Source: Stercorarius parasiticus (taxonomy: Eukaryota > Chordata > Aves > Charadriiformes > Stercorariidae). From it: a DNA stretch of 64,000 nucleotides. Position numbers and translations under genes: made by a program. The stretch is from the NCBI GenBank assembly GCA_013396915.1, contig VWZL01002503.1, forward strand, positions 291,122-355,121. The letters are read 5' to 3'. Positions 1-12,625 of this stretch are shown piece by piece; the first letter of the stretch is position 1, and each line of letters starts with the position of its first letter. Below the pieces are notes generated by a model. It worked only from the letters and a program-made list of their open reading frames with translations. It ran no database searches and had not been told where the DNA came from.

Positions 1-200
1 CCCCGGCCCCCATCGCGCCCCCGCAGCATCCCCCGCCCCACTGCGGGACCCCCCGGGCAGGGTCCGGGGGACCCCCGGCGCCCCGTGCCCCTCTCCCAAG
101 TGCCACCCCTCGGGGGGCTCCCCCACGCCCTCCCCGGCTGGGAGCCGTGCCATCGCGGGTCCCTGCCCTCGTCCCCGCAGCCCCCCAGTGCCAGGAACCC
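1..200. other. CpG-dense GC-rich edge sequence
   Basis: The segment is dominated by C/G runs with repeated CG dinucleotides, for example around 10-20, 45-90 and 140-175. It could be the flank of a CpG island for a gene to the left. No start codon context, splice site pair or protein motif supports a gene here. Confidence 0.3.
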
Positions 201-1773
201 TCCAGGCCCGTCCCCATTGGCACCACGTCCCGCCTGACCTTGGCACATGGCGGCCCTGCCCGCCCGTGGCCAACTGGGCAGCGAAATCCCCCGATAAGCT
301 CCTCCGCGGAGTGGCCTGGTTTTCCCAGAAGTGCCGGGGCTGTCTCTGCCTGTGGCTGCCGGAGCCCCGCGGGGGGATGCTCAGCGACGCAATGGGCAAC
401 GTGCCGAGACGGGCAAAGGCAGCGTCTGATGGCTCTTGGCACATGATGCCAACACCGGAGCTCTGCCTCAGTTTCCCCATCTCCAACCTCCTTAAGCCAG
501 TCACCACTGCCCACAGCAGCAAAAGGCACCACCAGGGCCAAGGAGCCTGGCACCCCACCAAGGGGTCTTGGGTGCTGGGGACCCACCAGGAGCTCACGCA
601 GCTCCCAGCCCAGAGCTGAGGTCTGCTGCCCTCCACGTGCCTGCACGTGTACCGGAATTTGCTTGATTTCAAAACCCTCCGTAGCCAAGACCCTGCCCTC
701 CCTCCACTGTGGCACAGGGAGCATCTTTCCGCAGTCTCCTGTGTCTGCACTGGGCAGAGGAGCTCCGGGGGGAGCGTGGGGGCTGCAGCTCGCTGGTGTT
801 GCCGCGACTCCCGCAAGAACGCAGCCCGAGCTGACGCATTTTGCCCCAAAATGCCCCCTGTGCTCCCAGGGATGCTTTGGGCACCGCTGAGCCCACTGGG
901 GCCAGAAGCATCTCACCAGCCTGGGAGCGGGCTGAGCCCCAGGAACTCATTGCACAGATGAGCGGGATGTGATGGCTGCGGGGGGAAGATGGGGGGCAGG
1001 GTCAGCGTGTCCCTGCTGCACAGACAGGGCCAAGTGGGACCCCCCAGGCCCTGGGGCCCTGCTCAGCCGGGCCCCGCCGTCCCCCCAGTGCTTCCATTTT
1101 CCTCCCTGCAGGACACAGTGCTTGGGCTGCCAGTTTGGCCGCTCCCACTGGCCCCGACTTCCTGCCCCTGCGGCCCCCGCGGCCACCACCGCACTGCTCC
1201 ATCTGCTGCCCGCCTGCTGCCGGCCCCGGGCCAGCCAGCACCACGCCAGAGCTGAGCACTGACACGACTCGTGTCACATTGGCCGATGCATGCGGGAGCG
1301 CGGGGCAGGCCAGCTCGCTGGCCAGGGGGTGTCAGGGCCCAGCATCCTCCATGGGTGCAGTCACCCATGGGACGCAGCAGCCCAGGGAATGCATGGCGTC
1401 CCAGAGTGGGGGGCACTGCTGCCAGGTGGGCACAGAGATGCCCACCCCGAGGGCTTCCGCCTCGGTGCCACCCTCTGCCCATGCATCCCTGGCCCTAGGT
1501 GACAGCTGTGTAGATCGAGGTCACCCGTCCAGAGCTCTGTGCTTTGGGGTGGCCACAAAGACTTGGTTGCCTGAGAGCAGTGGACGAGTGGGTTGTCCCC
1601 TGAGCCCTGCGGCGAGGGGTGGTGGGACCATCTGCTCCCCCCGTGTGGCTGCTATTTTAGGCTGGGAAGTGCTGAGGGATCCAACTGGACCACGGGCATG
1701 TCTCCACGCCACCAGAGATGGCAGCGCCATGGCATGTGCTGGGGCTCTGGACACTCGGGCTGTGGACAGGACA

Positions 1774-1802
1774 CCTCCTCCTCCTCCTCCTCCTCTTCCT
1801 CC
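1774..1802. repeat. (CTC)n microsatellite
   Basis: A run of CTC units, slightly interrupted at its 3' end, lies in GC-rich non-genic sequence. Confidence 0.85.
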
Positions 1803-3231
1803 CCGAGCCAGGGGCAGCCTGGGGGAGAGGAGAAGGGGAAGATCCCTCGGGAAGAGGAGGGAGCCGGAGGCTGTGGCCGTGCTGGCTCGTCAGGGCTCGC
1901 TGAGAGCTGGGCAGAGGGGCTCTGGCAGCCACTGACACCTTTCCCTGAGCACCAACCAGCTGTTGGTTGGGCTGTGGCACCCCTGGGCACCCAGGGAGCC
2001 CGGCCCCATGGGAACCAAGGAGCCCTGGGGTGGCCCTTGGACAGGGTGGGGGGCTGCACCCTGGCTCTGTGCCTGCTCCCCGCAGGGGTGGCAGTCCCTC
2101 GGATGGAGGGGCATCCTTGGCCAGCGCCAGGGCTCTACGGGGAGGGATGGGACTGCCCCCTACCCCTGCGCAGAGGACGGTGGTGTTGGGTCCCCGCCAT
2201 GGCTGTGCAGGTCTGGGCTCGTCCCCAGCCCAGCTGCCAGGGGCCCCTGTCCTGCCGGCAGGGGACACGTGAGTGGCCAGAGGGATGACATGAGCCGGAG
2301 CTCATTCCCGCAGCCCTGCAAGGAAAACACCAGCCCGGTGCCTGTCCCCAGCAGGAGCAGGTCCTGTCCCCACGTCTGGAACGCATGGCCTGGCTGCTCC
2401 CCTGCCGTGGTTCGCCAGGGGCAGGAGCAGCCAGGCTGAGCCGGTGTGGGGCAAACCCCCTCCTCTGCCGGGGTTTCTGCTGGCTCGGTGCTGGGTCCCC
2501 CCAAACCCAACGGGGAGTGGAGCCGAGCTGTGAGCTGCAGCCCCGTGACTCAGTTTCCCCACCAGCAGCACACTCCTGTCCCGCTCCCTGCTGATGGTGG
2601 CTGGGGAGAGCCCCCCCCTGTGCCACGCAAGTGGCTGTAGCCAAAGCTGTTCAAACTAATCACTCACCGCCTGACAGTGTGCGCAGTGCTGCAGCGTGCC
2701 CTGGCTCTGCCCGGGGGGGGGACAGGGGTGGGCAGCACAGGCTGGGGCTGAGGGCTTGGTTTGTGCATCTCCCTGTCACCGCACACAGTGTGCCCCCAGT
2801 CGCGGTGTCTGTGCGCGACAGACTCAGCTCTGCTGTGCCCCGGCCAAGGGAGAAACTGAGGCACAGAGGAACAACGCGCCCACAGGTCACACCGGGGGTC
2901 CATGGTGACGCTGGACTCTCGGCCAGCCCCAAAGCAGGACAGACTGCAGCTTGGGGGGACGCAGGGGGTCACATCTGTCCTACACAGCCTGCGAGGCTGG
3001 TGGGGGGCGGGGCACATCTTGACCTCCAAGGGCTGGTCCAGCTGGGCAGGACCCACAGGGCCAGTCCCCCTGTCCCCCCACTCCTGCACCGCTGTACACA
3101 GGGTGCTCAGCCCCCCCCCACTGCCCCGTGAGGCCCGTACCTCCCCTCCCTGCGCAGGGCCATGCGGTCATCGAAATGTCCCCTTGAGGAGCGAGTGGCT
3201 GGGACGTCCCGCCGTGCAGGGGTGACCTGCA

Positions 3232-3258
3232 GGGCTGGGCTGGGCTGGGCTGGGCTGG
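3232..3258. repeat. (GGGCT)5 pentanucleotide repeat
   Basis: Five perfect GGGCT units are followed by GG. On the minus strand the repeat lies just upstream of a possible acceptor site at 3227-3228. Confidence 0.9.
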
Positions 3259-3782
3259 CCCGCCACGCTGGGGCTACGCAGAGAGCGGGGAACGCAGGGC
3301 CGAAGGACGATGCAGACAGGCAGCGCCTGTGCCACCCACCACCCCTGTCCTCGAAGGCCACCCCCCTGTCCCGCCGTGGCTGCCGCGGAGCTGGGTGCCT
3401 CCTCGCTGCCGTTCTGCAGGTGCTGGGGTGACCAAGAGCGCCGGGCTGTCCCCAGCTCTCCCGCACATCCTCACCGGTGCCTCCCTCCCACCAGCATGTC
3501 CCCACGGGTGCCGGGGGGCGGCCGCGGGGTGAGGCGGCAGAGCCAGCCCAACACCGCCCAGCAGGAAAAGGGGAAAAACCCGAAGGTTTTGGGGCTGGCC
3601 GGTTTCACCAGCCCCTGCCTGGCCCCGAGCGCTGCTCGCACCCCACTGGTGAGATTCAACACCCCCCTGGCTCAGGGTATCGACTCTCCCGAGCACCGGC
3701 CCCTGGGCCCCCTGGTGCAGCTCAGAGCAGGAAGAGGCCACCCAAAGCGGGGTCCCCCCACATGTGCCCCGGGACACTGACA

Positions 3783-3794
3783 CCCCCCCCCCCC
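3783..3794. repeat. Poly-C tract (C12)
   Basis: A run of twelve C sits just before the ambiguous base at 3799, which is probably a sequencing or assembly weakness caused by the homopolymer. Confidence 0.85.
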
Positions 3795-6700
3795 AACCNG
3801 GGACTCGCTGAGCCAGAGCAGCGTGGCAAAGGACAGGGGAGGCTGGTGGGGACCACGCAGACATGGGTGGAGGATGACAGCTCTGGCTGTGCCAGTGCGG
3901 GCCAGTTTCGAAGCTAGAGAGACCTTTCTGGGCATTTGGAAAAGGCCAGGAGAGGCAGAGTCTCGCCAGGGAAGCAGGTACAGGCAGGAGGAGGCAGGCA
4001 GTGAGGGAAGACTCCAATAAGGCGGTTCCCAGGACTCCCCCAGCCCCAGATGGGCAGCGGGACTGGGGAACCGGGGTGGTGGTGTCAGGGGAACCCCAGC
4101 ACAGCCCACTGTGAGGGAGCAAACAGCTGATTCCTCAGAGAAGCTCAGAAAGCAACTGCGTAAAACTAATTTGAAGGATGTTAAACACAAAGCAAGGCTG
4201 CCCACCTCTGCCACGTGTGCTGTGCTAATCATTGAGTGAGGGCAAGGTGGCACAGCCTCCCCCAGACGGACGCGCCTTGTCCTGAAGCTGCAAACCCGTT
4301 TGCTCATCCCGATGGACTGGGCAGCCTAGCCGGTGACAGTCACGCTCCAGGACCTGCTCAGCAAGAGACAACAGGTTGGCAGATGCCAAGCAGTCGGCAG
4401 GTCCCAAAAATGTCCAGCATGGGGAGACGGGGGCCAAGCCACCCCACCATGGGATGCCCCGGCGAGCCCAGGGGACAGGGCAGGCTAGTCCTGCCCCGGG
4501 GGTACTCTGGGACGGCGCATGTGTGACGTGGCAGATCCCCGCTGCCAGCTCAGGACCTGCTGCTGCCCGGCATGGAGATTCCCATGTTGGTTTTGTTGGC
4601 GAAGGGCTGGGCAGCCCCGATGGCACGGCAGCGAGTCAAGGGAGGCGAGCAGCCCCGGTGCAGGCTGGGCAGCTCAGCACGGGGACGCGATGGGAAGCGA
4701 CAGCGCGGTGCAGGCCGTCGGCAGCCTGTCCTCGGGGCCACCCGTGAGACAGAGCCCAGCGTCAGGGCAATTGCACCCACAGGGTGATGGCTCGGCGAGA
4801 AACAGGGCTGGGGTACAACTCGAGTCGAGCGTGAGCAGCTCTGGCGGGGCAGGCGAGGAGACGGCTTCTGGCTCTCGCTCAGCTTCCCGGACGCAGCAGA
4901 GACATCAGCACAACCCCACTGTGCAGCTGTAGCAGCGGGCCGGGTTTCCGTACCGAGCATCGAGAGGCGATGCAGGATCCGTGCCGTGCCACCCTTTGCC
5001 AGGCGGGCAGGGGGCTGCCAGCCCCCAGGCTCAGCGCGTGACTCCCCACGGCTGCTGCAGTCACTGAAGCAGAGTTTACCACAGTGAGAGCTCCAGCACT
5101 GGGGGAATGGCATGAAGCATCCCAAAACGGGGGTGGAGGGGCTGTGGCACCCACTTATGGCCACCCTACGGGAAATGGGGGTGATGGGCACCCAGTGCCT
5201 TGCTATGCCCCCAGGGGCCTGGCGGAGAGCCCATCTGGGGACCTGCGTGTGACACAGATGGCACCGTGAAGGTGTCAGAGATGCTGCGCGACGCCCCACT
5301 CCCTCCCAGGCTGCTGAATTTACAGCAGGGATTAATATTTGATACCTTCCCTTCGCCCCGGGCTCATCATTCCCCAGTTGCCGTCCTCACCGCATGGGCA
5401 GCCGGGGTGGGCAGTGCGCTGTGTTGGGGAACAGAACGTCTGGTGCGGGGCTACCAGAGCGGCTTTGGGGTGGCCACCATCTCCCCTGCCCATGGGAAAG
5501 GAAGGAGATGGGGACGGCACAGGCAGGTCTGGGGGGCAGGGCAGGACAGTGGATGGGCACGGGGAAGACCTCTCCCCTCGCCACCCCAGTGCAGGCAGCA
5601 CCACTGCAAGCTGCTGCGAAATCCCCCGTTTCCAAGGCAACGCGGGGATTCCACAGCTGGGAGCAGGCAGGATGCTTGCTGCTGCCCTGCCTGCCCGCTC
5701 GCTTGCCCCTTGCTGCTGCCCGCTGGCCACCCCGCAGCTGGGGGCGATGCTCGCATTTCCCCGAGCGAGGAGCAGCCTTAACGCCTGGCTGGGTGCAGGG
5801 GGGCTCTCCCCTCCTGCCAGCTTCTCTCCTCCTCTTTCCCTTGCATCCCCTCCCTTCCCCCAGCTCCAGAACAAGGGAGAGCCAGGCCCCGCTGCCCGCC
5901 TCAGGGGCTGGGGAGGGAGCTGGAGCCTGCCCCGCTGCCCCCAGCGGCTTCGGTGGCAGAAGAGGATGAGTGTGAAGTCTGTAAAACAGCTGCTGGTTGA
6001 GGGTCCCTGTCTGTAAAGCGGGTTGTAAACCCCACGTTCCTGTCTGCCTCCTTGGGAACGACGGGTTGGTCCCCAAAGGCCGGCTGGCAATAAGTCTTGA
6101 GCCTGAGCACAGGGCATCCATCTGCTGACCCTCAGCAGTGCCAGAGACAAGACGCCTGTCTGAGGTGCCCTCTCCCCCCACGGTGCCCACGTGGAGGGGG
6201 CTCAGCGATGCCCTGCCAGCGGGATGCAGCCGTGCCGTGCGGTGGGAGCTGTGCCCCAGCAGCCCAGGCAGAGCGGCCAGCACCAGCGCTGGGCAGGGCT
6301 ACCAGGCACCGCTCCAGCCTGCCCGAGCAGTGCCACACACCAGCACCCCTCGCTCATGAACCCCAGAAGCCATCAGCCCCCTGCAGTGATGCACGAACTG
6401 ACCTCCTCGGTGCTGGGCTGGTGACCCCGACACCGGGCAGTGCCCCAGGAGCAGGGCCAGGCATGGAGCCCACCACCTTGTGCCCTTCCACGGAGCCGTT
6501 TGCTGCCAATGGCACAAGAAGGGGTGTTTCTCCTACCAGCTCCGGGGAAAAGCCTGCTCTTTTCCCAGCCTGCTGGCTCCTTCCCACAGGCAGTCTGCAG
6601 ACGCCAGCACGGTCTCCATCTGCAGCTGCCACCCAGGCCAAACCTCAGGTGCAGGCAGAGCTACCCTGTGCCAACACCATCCTGGAGCAGGAGAGGCATG

Positions 6701-7200
6701 TGGGAGAGGAGAGACCGGCATCTCTCAGGTGTCCCCTGCCACTGGGAGACACGGCACCCTCCTCCTCCTCCTCCCCTCATCTCACCTCTGCCGTGACGGA
6801 AAGCCACACCACTGCTTCCCCTCCTTGCTGCCGCCGTAAGGCAGAGCTTGCCAACAATTTGGAGCTAACCAGGAGTTTCGGGTTCGCAGGCTGGCTGGCT
6901 GCCCCACGGCAGAGCCAGCTCCAGGCAGAGCACACGTGGACACAGATAACACCTGCTTTAACCCAAAATGGTGCCCTGGTTTCCCACAGGCTGCTCTGTG
7001 CCTGGACCTGCAGCGTTAGCCGACCACACCACGTCTCACCTCACCAAGGTCTGCCTGAGCCTCAGGGACACGCCGGGTTCTGCCACGACAGCTCGCTGAA
7101 GGAGCCAGGGGATTATTTATTTCCCTTTGCTCAGCAACCTCCCTGCGATGGGGCTGAGAGACGAAGACTGGATACTCACTGTGAGCCGCCCTAGGGCCAG

Positions 7201-10200
7201 GAACACCTGGGACATGCCTGAGATGCTGAAGGCTTGTTTTGGAGGCAAACCCACAAGTTAAAAAGGCGCAACCACTTGCCCTGGGATCTGTAAGCAGCAG
7301 ACTGAGCCAACACTGGATTAATTACATTATGCCATGATTGAGACTGTTGCTAGGTTACAGCAACCGGTCCCTAAGCCCATCCTACTGCAGGATTTCCCCA
7401 GAATGGCTGGTTTGCGAGCTCAGGGGCATCCCAGGAGGACAGGCAAGCATTGCGGTCTCTCCCAGAAGCAGGACCCTGCAATGGGGAAGCCGTGGGCAGC
7501 AGACCCATGCCTGTCCCCTGCCCAGCCCCCTGCCTCGCTGCCCTCCCTTCAGCTCTGCCCCGTGCCTGTCGCTGCCCCGGTGTTTGTCCGGCCCCGCAGC
7601 ACCTCCCGGAGCCTGCGGCTGCTCTCAGGGGCTCCTCCAAGAGCACCTGCAAGTTCCCACACTCATTTTGTGTCCTGCTAAAACCCGAGTTTCCATGACC
7701 TTTTCATGTTCACTGCTGGGGGGGAAGGAAGCAAATTCCCACCCTGCGCCTTGGCAAGCCAGGGAAAAACTTGTTATGACCTTATGGGAGAAACAGGAAT
7801 AGGGTGAAGCTCAATCCCGCAAAGGGCAGGACTGCTGCACTCCTTGCACGTGGCCCTTGTCATAAATGATGGGGAATGATGAAGACCTGGTGCACCGGTG
7901 AGCCAGCTTCTGGCTACAAGTCCTCAGCGGGATACAGCTATGGAAAAGGCCAGCCCCATCTCAGGGTACAGCAGGAGACGTATTGTACGGGAATCATTAA
8001 GTACCAGCCTGGCATGACCTCATCTGGACTGGCACAGCCACGGAAAGATGAATTGGAAGGGGGCCGGTGCCAAGGAGGGCTGTTAGCCCAGCCGGGGGAC
8101 AGCCTGTCCAGCACAACAAAGGCAGAGCAGGGATACAAGCCCCGGCCGCACAGGGCTAGGAGCAGGGAGTGGTATTTAAACAACAGTGCTGGCAAAGGAA
8201 CAAATAAGCATAAACTGGCCAGGAATAAATCTGGATGGCAATGACCAGACCGCTCCCGAGGCAGAAGACCAATGGACAGCTTCCCGCAGGGAAGCCAGAA
8301 ACTGAGCTGGTTTGGGGTGGTGGGAGCTGCAAAATCCTGTCAGTCTGTCCTTGTGCTATTTTTCTACCTGGTATTTTGACAATGGGGTAGAGGGAGCCAT
8401 CGGCTGGGTACCAAGAGACATGTCCTTTTGGCACAGGCTGTGCCATGCCGGGCTGTGGTATATGGCTCAGCAGCAGTGCTAAGCAGCTTGATTCTCTTGC
8501 AGGGATGAGTTTTGTGACAGCCATGAACACAGATTAACATCAGCAAGAGCTTTAGCAAGCAGGGATGGCCACCTGTGCTAAGGAGACTTGGGCCACCAGG
8601 AGAAAGGTGCTGTGAACACGCTGCCTTTGCACAGGAGGATTCCGCAAGGAGAGGATGTGCAAGCACAGCGGAGGCAGCTCCAGGCCGCGTGGGTGCAGGT
8701 GAGCTGGAAGGTCTTGCTGAAATTGGCTCCTGGCTGGGGAGCCACAGGGATGCCAGCACAGAAGGCGACTGGGAAGCCTGCAGAGATCAAAACGTCAGTC
8801 TGCTCTCGGAGTATGACTTCACCCACTTCTTGTCACAGCAGCAGCTGCATCAAGTCACATGCCAAGAGTTGCCAAGAGTGTCAGGAGCTGGTAACCATCA
8901 CGCTGGATTGTCCCACTCCAGGCACGGGTACAGCAAGGAACACCCTCCAAACAAACACTGGGCACACAGCTCCCATTCACGTCTTGGGTTAGCAGCACAG
9001 CCCTGGTGGTCCTACACACGCTGCCCACAAAGCAGACACACGACTGCTGCAGATGAGGGATAAATGCCTCGTCCCCTCTCCGGGAGGGCTGCCAGACCAG
9101 GCTGACGCTCCAGCGAGCGGAGGCTGCTCCTCAGGCAGCTCTTGCCCCACACCCTGTGGAGGCTGGCCAGCAGCCGAGCGATCACAGCGGGAAGACACAG
9201 CAGGTGGCAACAGGGGACCTCGGTGTTACCTCTCATGACTTATCGTATACGCTCTGGCTTCAAGCTGGCACAGTGGGAGCCAAGATGCAATCGTACCGTG
9301 GCTGTGGGCCCTGCAGATCCCAAGGCAGGGAGCATGTGCCTCCAGCAGCAGCCCCTGAGGACAGGGCTCCCTTTGCCGCGCTCGGGATGCGGGCCCCGCT
9401 GGCAGGTACAAACGCAGTGATAAATTTGCACTTCTCCCTCCTGCTGCTCTAAACCGACCGAGACCGTGTAGATGCACGCAGCTCTGGCCAGCCTTAACTG
9501 CAAGAAATTGCAGCTCCTCAGCCTCAAGCTCTTGATTTTTTTTTATGGCTGACTGATACAGCCAAAAGCAAATACACTGGTACCTCCAGAGATGCTCGTG
9601 GGAACTATTTATATCGATGTGATCCTGCAGAAGCTTACCCATAATGACAGGCACGTACACATACTTTTTATATTTAGCCTATTTGAAAGACTGGGCATGG
9701 GAGAGCCCAGCTCAGACAAGGTCTATTTCTTTCCCCCCTCGCTCACCCTTGCCAGCGCTGGATTACACCTCGTGCTGCAGCCCCAACCAGTTCAGTACTC
9801 CCTGAAAAACGGACAAGTCTAGCTCTGAAAAGTGCCTTTTTCCTGCTCTTCCCTTCCATGCTCCTACTTCACGCACCGGGTGGGATTTCTCTGGCCCTGC
9901 TGCCAAAGCCAAAACATGCCACACACCCTCCTGGGGCACTAGTGTAAGTAAAGAGAGCTCCCGCATCTGCTTTTCTCTTTTAAAGGAGTATTTTGGAACA
10001 CAATGACTCATCTTGGCTTGTTTTTGTCTCAGCTCCTTGCACTGACAAGGAACACGAGCCGCAGGGAGTGTAAAGGCTCCCACGGTGGTCAAATCTGGCC
10101 CAGGTGAAAGACAAACCAATGCCAACATCAGTGTTTCCAGGGGACCCGCCGCCCGTACGGCCTTCTGCTAACCATGGGCTGCGCTTGCGAGGAAGCAGAG

Positions 10201-10296
10201 CTGAACGAAAACGCTGCCTCCCTTACGCTGCGTGAAACAGCTCTCTCAGGACAGACCTCCGTTTTGGGGAAAGAACTCATGCTTTTTACGTTCAAC
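7201..10296. other. Intergenic stretch, nothing recognised
   Basis: GC content falls through this interval. I see no conserved coding segment, RNA gene or repeat family. Short open frames here have no recognisable motif. Confidence 0.5.
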
Positions 10297-10315
10297 TTTT
10301 TTTTTTTTTTTTTTT
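10297..10315. repeat. T19 homopolymer (A-tract on the RABL6 strand)
   Basis: Nineteen T on the plus strand lie immediately downstream, in RABL6 sense, of the candidate ATTAAA signal. Confidence 0.9.
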
Positions 10316-12427
10316 AGGCAAACTATTTTTAATTTAGCGCCCCGTTCCACGAAGCGTAAGAACGCAGCAGTACGAGGAAGGGGCAAGCGGGACGATGCCC
10401 TTCTGTGAAACAGCCCTGGAGTGACATGCAGCTCCCGAGCCCAGGTGGACACGCTTGTGGTGGAGAAGAAGACGTGCAGAGGCAGTTGTACAACAGAGCT
10501 TTATAGTCAGAATGAATTGTACCAGTTTTTTTCGATGCAAAATGGAACATGACCCAAAATCTTCACAGAACAGAAGCGCTTTCAGGAAGGCAGCCAGCCG
10601 AAGCTCTGACACCTGCCTGCCTTTTCGCAAGAGAAGCCTCACACCGGTTGCGTCCCAATCCTCTTTTTCCTCCTCAGACGTGCAAAGTTTGAACTGTCCC
10701 ATGCAATTTCCCTACAGTGTCACATGAAATGTAGTAATGCTCAGAGAAGTAGGCAAATGCTAACGGCAAACAGACCCGAACAATATACTGCTCATGCAGC
10801 AAAAAACCCAGTTTGTTTTATAGGGCAACAGTTACAAGTGTATTTTGGGGTCCGGGGGAAAGAAAAAGAAAAATGGAGCAGGGAACTGCCTGCGGTTCTA
10901 GACAACTCTGGAGCGAATAACGGCTCAAAAGAACACCTTGCTTTATAGGGTTGTAGAAGGAAACCCCAGTTTGGATTTCATGGTTGACATTTCACAACAA
11001 AAAGGGGAGAGGGAGAACAAAACCAAACCTCAAATCAACCTGCAAGCAACAGGGTAATGTAATGCACAGATCCTTGAGGGAGCTTCACCGTCTGAGCTGC
11101 CAAAGGGACACCAGAACCAAACCAGAAGGGGGTATGGAGAACTAACAAGCTCCATCAAACACAGGGGCTGCTCACTCAGACACCGCGAGTGCAAAGGGCT
11201 GGCCTGTAGTGCCCATCCAATGGCAACCAAAGCTGCTGAGCAGGCACCAATCCATGGGTCCACCTTCAAAGCAAAAATTAAAAGGCTTCCTAAACTCATG
11301 GGGCAGGAGGAGGCTCTCCACTTGGGCAGGGAAGGGCAGCACATCAGCTGCTGGGAGGCTCGGCCCAGGAAACGCAGCTGCAGTATGGACAGAAGCTGGA
11401 CCAGGAAGGATGCTGTCTGAGCTACAGTGGTTGTCCCTCTCAGTGCAGAGAGGCAGCCCATGTTTTACAGCGTGACTGTAAAATGCCTGAGAAGCAAATG
11501 CCTTGCCATGCTAACACTTCCCTGGAGACAGTTCTGAAGCTCTGGATATCTTCATTTCCACATGAGAGTCATGTCCCTGAGAGGTACCGAAGGGAGGGGA
11601 TTCTAGCATATGCAAATTCAAGGGTGGGAAACGCAGAAAAGCACGGATTTTTCTCTCTTTTTCAGGTTAGCTTTGCACTTTGCATTGTTTTCCCAAACTG
11701 CATAGCAGCTTACGTGTAGTGTCTGAGACACTGGGGCCACGGAAATCAATGGGGCTTTATGAATTCCAACAGCAGCACCAGTGAGTGCTAATTAAGCTGC
11801 TGTGCAGAAAGGTCCTGTTCAAAGGACTCCAAAATCACACGCACTCTCTCTCCTGGCCCTGCGGCTGCTGTTATAGAGAGCTGTACCATAGCGTGATCTG
11901 CTTCATTTAAAGCTCATCAACTGCTGGGTGGAGCAATGACCAATACCACCTTTCTCATTAAAAATATAGGAAGGATAAAAAGTTAAAGACTTGAGACAGG
12001 CGAGCACGATGCGTTCATGCGGCATGTTTTGTTGCACTCCTCTTAACAAGACAGGAATTTCAGGTGTACAGGAGTGGAATATAGCAGGGGCGGAGCAGGA
12101 GGCAGGTCCCCTTCGCCTCCCACAGCCTGCCGGCGACCGACGGGGCATCTCTGGAAGGAGAAAAAACAACAGCCTGGAAGGGGGCCTGGGAACCGTGCCC
12201 TGAACCTTCCCCTTACTCAAGTACATCTCAGCTGGATTTTCTTTGTGTAACGAACGCACCAGAACAGCACACATAGATGTAAAGCTTTTGTTTTGCCAGC
12301 TCTGTTTTGAGAGAATATATGGCAAATGGCCAAAGCTTTACACATCTGCACCTGGTCTGGTGTGACTCGTAAGAAAAGATGGAGACAGCCACGACAGAAG
12401 AGTCCACTGCGCGTACATGCAGCCAGC
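10316..12427 (-). other. RABL6: Putative RABL6 3' UTR
   Basis: The sequence after the RABL6 stop codon has no further conserved coding segment. Reading the minus strand, I saw no AATAAA between 12427 and 10316. The first convincing signal is ATTAAA at 10328-10333, followed after about 13 bases by a genomic run of 19 A (T19 on plus, 10297-10315). This would give a 3' UTR of about 2.1 kb. An open frame at 11030-11461 (minus) inside it has no recognisable product. The true cleavage site could be elsewhere. Confidence 0.4.
10328..10333 (-). promoter_or_regulatory. Candidate poly(A) signal ATTAAA
   Basis: This hexamer is the common variant of AATAAA, on the RABL6 strand about 2.1 kb after the stop codon. 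It is the only good candidate I see in the expected interval. The downstream A-tract would make cDNA evidence prone to internal priming. Confidence 0.35.
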
Positions 12428-12625
12428 CTACAGCTCCTCATAGTCCCCACCTCCTCGCGGCTTGCTCGTGCTGGCTCCTCCTCCTCCAAGAAAAGCCTCA
12501 AGTTCATCTATCTCATTGTTTTTCTCCTTGCTCTTCTTTTTCTTTTTCTTTTTCTCCTCTTTGCTCTCCTCCTTCTCTTTGCTCTTCTTGTGTTTGCTCT
12601 TCTTTTTCACAGACTTCTCCTCTTC
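12428..12625 (-). CDS. RABL6: RABL6 terminal coding exon m
   Basis: This exon encodes [20 protein letters not shown], a further Lys/Glu/Ser repeat, then [18 protein letters not shown] and [11 protein letters not shown], followed by TAG at 12428-12430. [10 protein letters not shown]...GGGDYEEL is the conserved end of RABL6. The acceptor is ttttGCAG/GAA. The Lys-rich tract is a likely nuclear localisation signal. The AAA/AAG run reads as a CTT/TTTC tract on the plus strand. Confidence 0.96.
   Translation of the reverse strand, partial: EEEKSVKKKSKHKKSKEKEESKEEKKKKKKKSKEKNNEIDELEAFLGGGGASTSKPRGGGDYEEL

Larger units (their letters stand above)
201..7200. other. GC-rich stretch with no supportable gene
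   Basis: Open frames of 100-365 codons occur on both strands here and overlap one another. They are rich in Pro, Ala, Gly, Arg and Trp, as expected when stop codons are rare in GC-rich DNA, and none shows a domain or consistent splice pattern. Simple repeats include (CTC)n at 1774-1802, five GGGCT units at 3232-3258 and C12 at 3783-3794, next to an ambiguous base at 3799. In mammals AJM1 and PHPT1 follow RABL6; I could not find either. Confidence 0.5.

Noticed and set aside
3274..4122. 282-codon minus-strand frame, considered as AJM1, the mammalian downstream neighbour of RABL6
   Set aside because: It spans an ambiguous base and a C12 run, and none of the AJM1 features I know (large single coding exon, MYND-like Cys cluster) is present.
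5387..6283. 298-codon open frame on the minus strand
   Set aside because: It overlaps several equally long frames on both strands and has no recognisable motif; stop codons are rare here because of GC content.
6097..7194. 365-codon open frame on the plus strand
   Set aside because: Its composition is that of GC-rich noncoding DNA. It overlaps other frames on both strands and shows no domain, conserved segment or splice logic.
11030..11461. 143-codon minus-strand frame downstream of the RABL6 stop
   Set aside because: It lies in the probable 3' UTR, is hydrophobic and irregular in composition, and matches nothing known to me.
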